This document shows positions 58,274-59,630 of a stretch of 59,630 nucleotides of DNA, piece by piece. Position 1 is the stretch's first letter; every line of letters begins with the position of its first letter. The stretch is from CAZRWH01 sp964603905 (GTDB lineage: Bacteria > Patescibacteriota > Gracilibacteria > UBA1369 > UBA12470): assembly GCA_964603905.1 (NCBI GenBank), contig CAZRWH010000005.1, forward strand, positions 1 to 59,630, in the 5' to 3' direction. The position numbers and the translations under genes were made by a program. The notes beneath the pieces are model-generated. The model searched no databases, had not been told where the DNA came from, and saw only the letters and a list, made by a program, of their open reading frames with translations.

Positions 58274-59443
58274 ATGTCTGCACAATATCCTGGTCGATTG
58301 GATGAGTTCCAAGCAATGTATGGTACGACGGTTGATGATCTAGAAATAGATTATTTGACTAGGACTTGCCGATGTATTGTTGACTCAGCTAGGCAGAACC
58401 CTAGGAATGTTGATTATGGGAATGATTTTGACATTGATGCGATTATTGATGAGGCAAATTTATTAAGTGATCTGTTGTTGCAATCTGGGGACTACCGGAT
58501 GGCTGATCAGAGTTGTAAGATTTATAATCAACTTAATCTTTTGTGTGAGCGGATTTGGCATTACATAGAAATTGAATTGGTTGATGTTGCTGAGCTTAGA
58601 GATATTTTGAATAGAGGATTTGGTCGTATGCTGACAGAAGAGCCTTTTGTGATGTCTTCTTTCTGGAGGACAGATGCTACTGATGGTGCTCCTAGTCTTC
58701 CGATTGGAGTCAATTATCCGGGGAGTAGTGTTCTGATGGCTATGATTTATGATCGAGCTAAAAATATCGCTGCTTGCTCAGGTGACTTAACAGCTATGGA
58801 TGTTGCTACTCCTGACCTTGAGCCTGCGAAGGCTGTTGTTAATCGTTCGGAATTGATTGCAGATAAAATCTTGGATCGTTTTGAAAAAGGAGAAAGCATA
58901 GATATTCTTGAGTTAGCTGGTGGTGTGGGAAAGGGGAGTTACGAATTGATCAAGGCTGCAAAAGTTAAAGGTGTGAATGTTGATTCTGTGTCTTTGCTTG
59001 ATACTGATGTGACTCAAAAAGATGTTGCGACTGCGATGATAAATGAGGTTTTTGAAGGAGATTCTTCTGACATGAACCTTGTTTATGATGTTGAAGAAGG
59101 AAATGTTGTTAAATTTAATAATGTTGCCAAAGCTGCTTCAGAAAAGAGGCCGAGTGTCGTTTTGGCAATTGGGATTTGTGATTACTTTGATCGCGCTCAG
59201 AAGCTGTGGTTTTTCCGAAAGATTATTTCTGTTGCACAGCCTGGGGCTAAGATTGGAATAGGTATCTTTAAAGATGATTATCCTCAAATGGCGTCGGTTT
59301 CGATAATGATGAATTGGTTCTTAAAAACGATTAGTGCGCCTGATCTACACGAGCTGGCTGAAGAGGCAGGGTTTGTGAATGTTTCTGTTGAAGTGTTTGC
59401 TGATACTCAATTGATGCTGGTTTGTGAGACGCCTAAGCATTGA
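58274..59443 (+). CDS. Methyltransferase-like protein
   Basis: A 389-residue protein. The C-terminal half has a class I SAM-binding signature ILELAGGVGKGSYELIKAA (about residues 205-225), a strand SVSLLDTDV at the motif II position, and VVLAIGICDYFD at motif IV. The N-terminal 150 residues are helical and unrecognised. The substrate is unknown. The ATG at 58274 is chosen because it follows the promoter at 58216 by 30 bp. Confidence 0.75.
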   Translation: MSAQYPGRLDEFQAMYGTTVDDLEIDYLTRTCRCIVDSARQNPRNVDYGNDFDIDAIIDEANLLSDLLLQSGDYRMADQSCKIYNQLNLLCERIWHYIEIELVDVAELRDILNRGFGRMLTEEPFVMSSFWRTDATDGAPSLPIGVNYPGSSVLMAMIYDRAKNIAACSGDLTAMDVATPDLEPAKAVVNRSELIADKILDRFEKGESIDILELAGGVGKGSYELIKAAKVKGVNVDSVSLLDTDVTQKDVATAMINEVFEGDSSDMNLVYDVEEGNVVKFNNVAKAASEKRPSVVLAIGICDYFDRAQKLWFFRKIISVAQPGAKIGIGIFKDDYPQMASVSIMMNWFLKTISAPDLHELAEEAGFVNVSVEVFADTQLMLVCETPKH

Positions 59444-59498
59444 CCTATATGAGGGCGTTCTTTAAGATTTGCATTGTTGAACTTTAAATCTTACTGAT

Positions 59499-59630
59499 AT
59501 GGACGTTTTTGATATGTTTTCGAAAGATGCCTGTTCCCTTGGGGGCAAAGGTTCTCTTGAATGGACTTGGAAGGAATATCACGAGAAAAAAGGGGAGGGT
59601 AATGTTGTTCTTGTGGATATGATTGGAAAG
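59499..59630 (+). CDS. Partial hypothetical protein, truncated by window end
   Basis: An open frame of 44 codons running off the end of the window (DVFDMFSKDACSLGGKGSLEW...). It is preceded by a possible promoter TTGACC (about 59442), 17 bp, TAAGAT. The family cannot be judged. Confidence 0.6.
   Translation, partial: MDVFDMFSKDACSLGGKGSLEWTWKEYHEKKGEGNVVLVDMIGK

Overview
The window looks like a streamlined, low-GC bacterium of the Candidate Phyla Radiation, most likely a Peregrinibacteria-type lineage. That placement is an inference from gene content: a form II/III-like RuBisCO, a transketolase split into two genes, type IV pilus genes, VirB2/TrbC-like small membrane proteins, and many compact hypotheticals with very short spacers. 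TGA works as a stop (for example at 8178 and 51583), so the Gracilibacteria glycine recoding is not in use. No rRNA, tRNA or CRISPR was seen. Six 100-N assembly gaps interrupt the window. Two are flanked by exact 55-bp duplications and can be closed by collapsing the overlap; one of these repairs tilS to a clean 380-residue frame.

Layout. 1-3.7 kb: small heat-shock protein, FtsH, TilS. 3.7-9.75 kb: two small genes, then a type IV pilus operon (PilN-, PilO- and PilC-like proteins, then four minor pilin or PilX-like genes). 9.75-13.2 kb: beta-helix protein, hypothetical, MetRS. 13.2-15.8 kb: a palindromic island, then four VirB2/TrbC-like membrane genes on the minus strand. 15.9-23 kb: a large unknown protein broken by a gap, a tRNA-dihydrouridine synthase, a TPR-TM-pilin-head chimera, an FtsQ-like protein and an IscA-like protein. 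23-28.9 kb: efflux adaptor, NDP kinase, a frameshifted methyltransferase and small hypotheticals. 29-34.4 kb: minus-strand cluster of split transketolase, aminotransferase, 2-hydroxyacid dehydrogenase and glycerate 2-kinase. 34.7-36.2 kb: FolP overlapping a 6-pyruvoyl-tetrahydropterin-synthase homologue. 36.3-44.3 kb: MacB-like ABC ATPase and permease, a small GWDQI-repeat protein, a 1360-residue protein resembling soluble adenylyl cyclase, and a second MacB-like permease. 44.4-49.2 kb: lytic transglycosylase, HflX, RuBisCO and an exported hypothetical. 49.3-59.6 kb: a radical-SAM-like protein, hypotheticals, MscS, an ArsR/permease pair with a visible operator, Lgt overlapping a lipoprotein, a ZIP transporter, a PsiE-like protein and a methyltransferase-like protein.

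Genes that plausibly work together: the 29-34 kb cluster could carry serine or glyoxylate through hydroxypyruvate and glycerate to phosphoglycerate, meeting the RuBisCO product 3-phosphoglycerate. FolP and the PTPS homologue suggest a FolB-independent folate route. The MFP adaptor and MacB-like proteins could form efflux pumps. Lgt would lipidate the lipoprotein encoded directly after it.

The most unusual signal lies between the genes. About thirty spacers are filled with degenerate tandem arrays, mostly of 7-bp units (some 6 or 8), with a different unit at almost every site. They often abut start codons, supply stop codons, or encode the last residues of proteins, and one lies in frame inside folP. 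Several are followed by a short hairpin. Two copies share a two-hairpin module with the same 16-nt spacer, the same 10-nt loop and compensatory stem changes. Many genes also lack a Shine-Dalgarno site and instead have an A/C-rich leader close to TAACCAAAAACAAAAATG.
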